Source: Acidiferrobacteraceae bacterium
Lineage (GTDB): Bacteria > Pseudomonadota > Gammaproteobacteria > Arenicellales > UBA868
Length of the DNA: 9,273 nucleotides
Assembly: GCA_002721105.1 (NCBI GenBank)
Contig: PBJL01000008.1
Coordinates: forward strand, 156,527-165,799
Direction: 5' to 3'
The translations under genes and the position numbers were made by a program. Below are positions 7,189 through 9,273 of the stretch, in pieces. The number at the start of each line of letters is the position of its first letter. Position 1 is the stretch's first letter. The notes under the pieces were generated by a model. It was not told where the DNA came from, did no database searches, and was given only the letters and a program-made list of their open reading frames with translations.

Positions 7189-7683
7189 ATGCACCAAGTC
7201 GCGATAAGTATCGGAAGCAATTTAGAACGTACAAAAAATATTAAGAAAGCGGTTTTTAATTTAGAAAAAGTCTTTGGTTCTTTGTTTTGTTCGCCTGTAT
7301 ACGAAAGTGACGCGTCTGGATTTTTAGGGCCACGATTTTATAATCTTGTTGTTGTTTTTGAGACCGATATGGAGGTTAAAGCAGTTCATGAGCAATTAAG
7401 AATTATCGAGATCAGTCAAGGGCGTACGTTAAAAAGCAACCAGGTAGGGTCGAGAACTCTAGATCTTGACCTTTTGCTTTATGGTGATCTAGTTCTTTAC
7501 GATATTGGACTTGATGTGCCAAGAAAAGAGATTTTGGATCATTCTTACATCTTGAAGCCCCTTGCCGATATTTTACCTAATTTCTGTCATCCGGTAACGG
7601 GTGAGCGCTTTTTGGATAGTTGGATGGGATACGATTTGGATCAAGAGCCGTTAATTTGCATCTCAGAATTTAAGATACCCTAG
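7189..7683 (+). CDS. folK: 2-amino-4-hydroxy-6-hydroxymethyldihydropteridine pyrophosphokinase FolK (HPPK)
   Basis: Transfers pyrophosphate from ATP to the product of FolB, making the substrate for dihydropteroate synthase. The protein has 164 residues. The family start ISIGSNLERTKNI (6-18), SPVYESDASGF (35-45), YNLVVVFET, and the metal-binding loop GSRTLDLDLLLYGD (87-100) with D92 and D94 are clear. PRKEILDHSYILKPLADILP (111-130) corresponds to the family's PRxxxxxxFVLxPLxEIAP segment. The loop reads GSRT where E. coli HPPK has GPRT. The ATG follows the folB TAG with no gap, so translational coupling with folB is likely. It converges with the pteridine reductase gene, 2 bp separating the stop codons. 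Confidence 0.95.
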   Translation: MHQVAISIGSNLERTKNIKKAVFNLEKVFGSLFCSPVYESDASGFLGPRFYNLVVVFETDMEVKAVHEQLRIIEISQGRTLKSNQVGSRTLDLDLLLYGDLVLYDIGLDVPRKEILDHSYILKPLADILPNFCHPVTGERFLDSWMGYDLDQEPLICISEFKIP

Positions 7684-7685
7684 AA

Positions 7686-8438
7686 TTAGTTCACTATGGA
7701 TCTACCTCCGTCTATGTATAAGGTTTGACCCGTGATAAAGGGTGCATCTTGCCATAAGAAAAGCAACGCTTTTTCGATGTCAGCCGGCGTACCTATACGT
7801 TTCAGTGGTGTACTATCGATAAGATTTTGCTGCTTCTCGCCAAATGCCTGGCCCTCCGGCCATAGAATGTTGCCGGGCGCAATTGCATTGACTCGGATAT
7901 AAGGTGCTAGCTCTCGCGCTAATGATTGAGTTAGTGATTTTAAAGCTGCTTTTGATGCTGAGTAAACGGAGTGAGATTTTAATGGGCGATCAGCATAGAT
8001 ATCTGTAATATTGACAATCGCCCCCTTGTTTTTTCTCAAGTAATTTGCCCCGGCTTGTGAAAGCAAATACGGGGCCATGAAATTCGTATCAATCAATTCG
8101 TTGAATTGGTTTAGAGAGGTATTATTAAGGTTTGTCGGGAAAAAACTAGATGCATTGTTAACCAAGAGATCGAGTCGTCCAAAATGTTCTATTGCGCTAG
8201 AGATAATCTGCTTTGCCATTAGAGGTTCGCGGAGATTGCCCTTAACCAAAAAGATAGAATTAGCTCGATTTTTTTCCAATTCTTTCTTTAGGTCATGGGC
8301 CTCAATCTCAGAACTATAGTAATGAACTACAATATCCATGCCTGAACCATGAAGAGCTTTGACCATACCTCTGCCTAGGCGACGAGCTCCACCTGTTATA
8401 AGACCTACAGTGCGTTCTGATGAAGAATGAGTAGTCAT
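7686..8438 (-). CDS. Pteridine reductase-like short-chain dehydrogenase/reductase
   Basis: NADPH-dependent reductase of the SDR superfamily, 250 residues with a Rossmann fold. The cofactor loop is TGGARRLGR (15-23), matching the TGxxxRxG form typical of pteridine reductases rather than the common TGxxxGxG. NNASSFFPT (94-102) matches the substrate-side motif of PTR1 proteins. In the active site the usual SDR serine is replaced by D146 in NITDIYADRPL, 13 residues before Y159 of YSASK (K163). The Asp-Tyr-Lys arrangement and its spacing are those of PTR1. The predicted activity is reduction of dihydropteridines or dihydrofolate. The folB-folK neighbours support a folate or pterin role. The ATG at 8438 has no strong ribosome-binding site. 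A general SDR with another substrate is a less likely alternative. Confidence 0.88.
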   Translation of the reverse strand: MTTHSSSERTVGLITGGARRLGRGMVKALHGSGMDIVVHYYSSEIEAHDLKKELEKNRANSIFLVKGNLREPLMAKQIISSAIEHFGRLDLLVNNASSFFPTNLNNTSLNQFNELIDTNFMAPYLLSQAGANYLRKNKGAIVNITDIYADRPLKSHSVYSASKAALKSLTQSLARELAPYIRVNAIAPGNILWPEGQAFGEKQQNLIDSTPLKRIGTPADIEKALLFLWQDAPFITGQTLYIDGGRSIVN

Positions 8439-8465
8439 TGCACTAAGTATATCAATAGCTATATT
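8438..8465 (+). promoter_or_regulatory. Weak promoter candidate for the MidA-like gene
   Basis: TTGCAC (8438-8443) and TATATT (8460-8465, five of six matches to the -10) are 16 bp apart in the 84 bp divergent gap. The -35 has only three matches and overlaps the start codon of the reductase on the other strand, so this is tentative. Confidence 0.22.
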
Positions 8466-8522
8466 GAGGAGTTAGGAGCGTAGCATAATGAGATCGGAAG
8501 AATGAACTAGATAGTAATACTA

Positions 8523-9273
8523 ATGGATGAAAAAAATATATTAGATCCGTCTCTGCCGTTGCCAGATAATGATGCGCGAGAGCATTCAGCGCGAGTTAAG
8601 GGGCATGTAAGTGCCCATATAAGAGAATTTGATAATCTTCTCCCATTCGATCGCTATATGGATCAAGTTTTATATGCCCCAGGTCTTGGTTACTACTGCA
8701 ACAGTTCCCAAAAGTTTGGCAAATTAGGTGATTTTGTAACTGCTCCAGAAATAAGCGCTCTATTTTGCAAATGTTTAGCTAGACAGATAGCGGAAGTGTT
8801 GCAAATTTTGGGTCATGGAAGTGTATTGGAAGTTGGTCCTGGCACAGGCGCTCTGGCTGCAGGCTTATTAAATGAGCTAGAAATACTTGGTTATTTGCCT
8901 GATAAATATGCGTTATTGGAAGTGAGTCCGACTCTTAGAAAATGTCAGGAACGCTTTTTAGAAAGTAATTTAAACAGTCAGTTGGTAGATTACCATTGGC
9001 TCGAGGACTTACCGCAGGATTGGGCCGGAGTTGTCTTGTTGAACGAAGTGATTGATGCCATGCCGGTAACTAGATTTCAGGTCAAATCAGGAGTTCCTGT
9101 TGTATTAGGAGTGCAAGAAATCGCTTCAGAGTTTGGGATTAGCTGGATCGATGCTAACGAAGCAACTTCTGCAATAAAAATTGTAGATAAATATGGTTTG
9201 CCTGAGGGATACACCAGTGAAATATCTGATCGAGCTAATGTGTGGGTTAAAGAAATGGGATCAAGATTGGGGC
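8523..9273 (+). CDS. MidA/NDUFAF7-family SAM-dependent methyltransferase, N-terminal part, cut by the window edge
   Basis: I translated from the ATG at 8523 and obtained 250 codons without a stop to the right edge. The family start FDRYMDQVLYAPGLGYY (42-58) is followed by GDFVTAPEISALF (69-81), the SAM-binding motif LEVGPGTGALA (102-112) and LLNEVIDAMPV (172-182). These are the hallmarks of the MidA family (COG1565, formerly DUF185). The mitochondrial member NDUFAF7 dimethylates an arginine of the complex I subunit NDUFS2; the role of bacterial members is not settled. An in-frame TAG at 8508-8510 rules out a longer start. No good ribosome-binding site precedes the ATG. Related proteins are roughly 380-400 residues long, so about one third is missing. 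Confidence 0.9.
   Translation, partial: MDEKNILDPSLPLPDNDAREHSARVKGHVSAHIREFDNLLPFDRYMDQVLYAPGLGYYCNSSQKFGKLGDFVTAPEISALFCKCLARQIAEVLQILGHGSVLEVGPGTGALAAGLLNELEILGYLPDKYALLEVSPTLRKCQERFLESNLNSQLVDYHWLEDLPQDWAGVVLLNEVIDAMPVTRFQVKSGVPVVLGVQEIASEFGISWIDANEATSAIKIVDKYGLPEGYTSEISDRANVWVKEMGSRLG

Noticed and set aside
8451..8467. Short AT-rich palindrome (ATAGCTAT core, TCAATA/TATTGA arms) between the reductase and the MidA-like gene
   Set aside because: It is short, AT-rich and imperfectly centred. Without conservation data it is not distinguishable from background.
8488..8505. Tiny reading frame (ATG, five codons, TGA) ahead of the MidA-like gene
   Set aside because: It is too short to support as a leader peptide, has no regulatory codon pattern, and its frame differs from that of the gene.

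Overview
This 9.3 kb window looks like the chromosome of a fairly AT-rich gammaproteobacterium that is not a close relative of the enterics. The evidence is gene content and order: the macromolecular-synthesis genes rpsU, (yqeY,) dnaG and rpoD lie divergent from tsaD, followed by plsY and a folate-pterin cluster. I cannot fix the genus from sequence alone. Coding density is very high: nine complete genes, two genes cut by the window edges, and no non-coding stretch longer than 221 bp. I see no tRNA, rRNA, insertion sequence, CRISPR array or prophage.

Left block (1-4918, mostly minus strand). Reading leftward from 4918 come rpsU (ribosomal protein bS21), a yqeY/GatB-like gene, dnaG (primase) and the N-terminal two thirds of rpoD (major sigma factor, cut at base 1). 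This is the classical translation-replication-transcription initiation operon. Here it is split by a plus-strand heme A synthase gene (ctaA/COX15, 3112-4188) sitting between yqeY and dnaG. dnaG and rpoD therefore probably depend on promoters of their own. An extended -10 element lies in front of rpoD and a small inverted repeat lies in front of dnaG.

Middle block (4919-6755). A 221 bp AT-rich divergent region separates rpsU from tsaD, the tRNA t6A37 modification enzyme, and contains a good sigma-70-like promoter facing rpsU. tsaD converges with plsY (acyl-phosphate glycerol-3-phosphate acyltransferase), with only 11 bp between their stop codons.

Right block (6835-9273). folB (dihydroneopterin aldolase) and folK (HPPK) abut as a two-gene operon on the plus strand. 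A short-chain reductase with the active-site signature of pteridine reductases converges on folK with a 2 bp gap, so three neighbouring genes act on pterins or folates. Divergent from the reductase is the 5' part of a MidA/NDUFAF7-type SAM-dependent methyltransferase, cut at the right edge.

I found no clear new biological system. The observations most worth a second look are the ctaA gene inserted in inverse orientation in the rpsU-dnaG-rpoD block, the mitochondrial/alphaproteobacterial-like type of that CtaA, and the PTR1-like reductase beside folB-folK.
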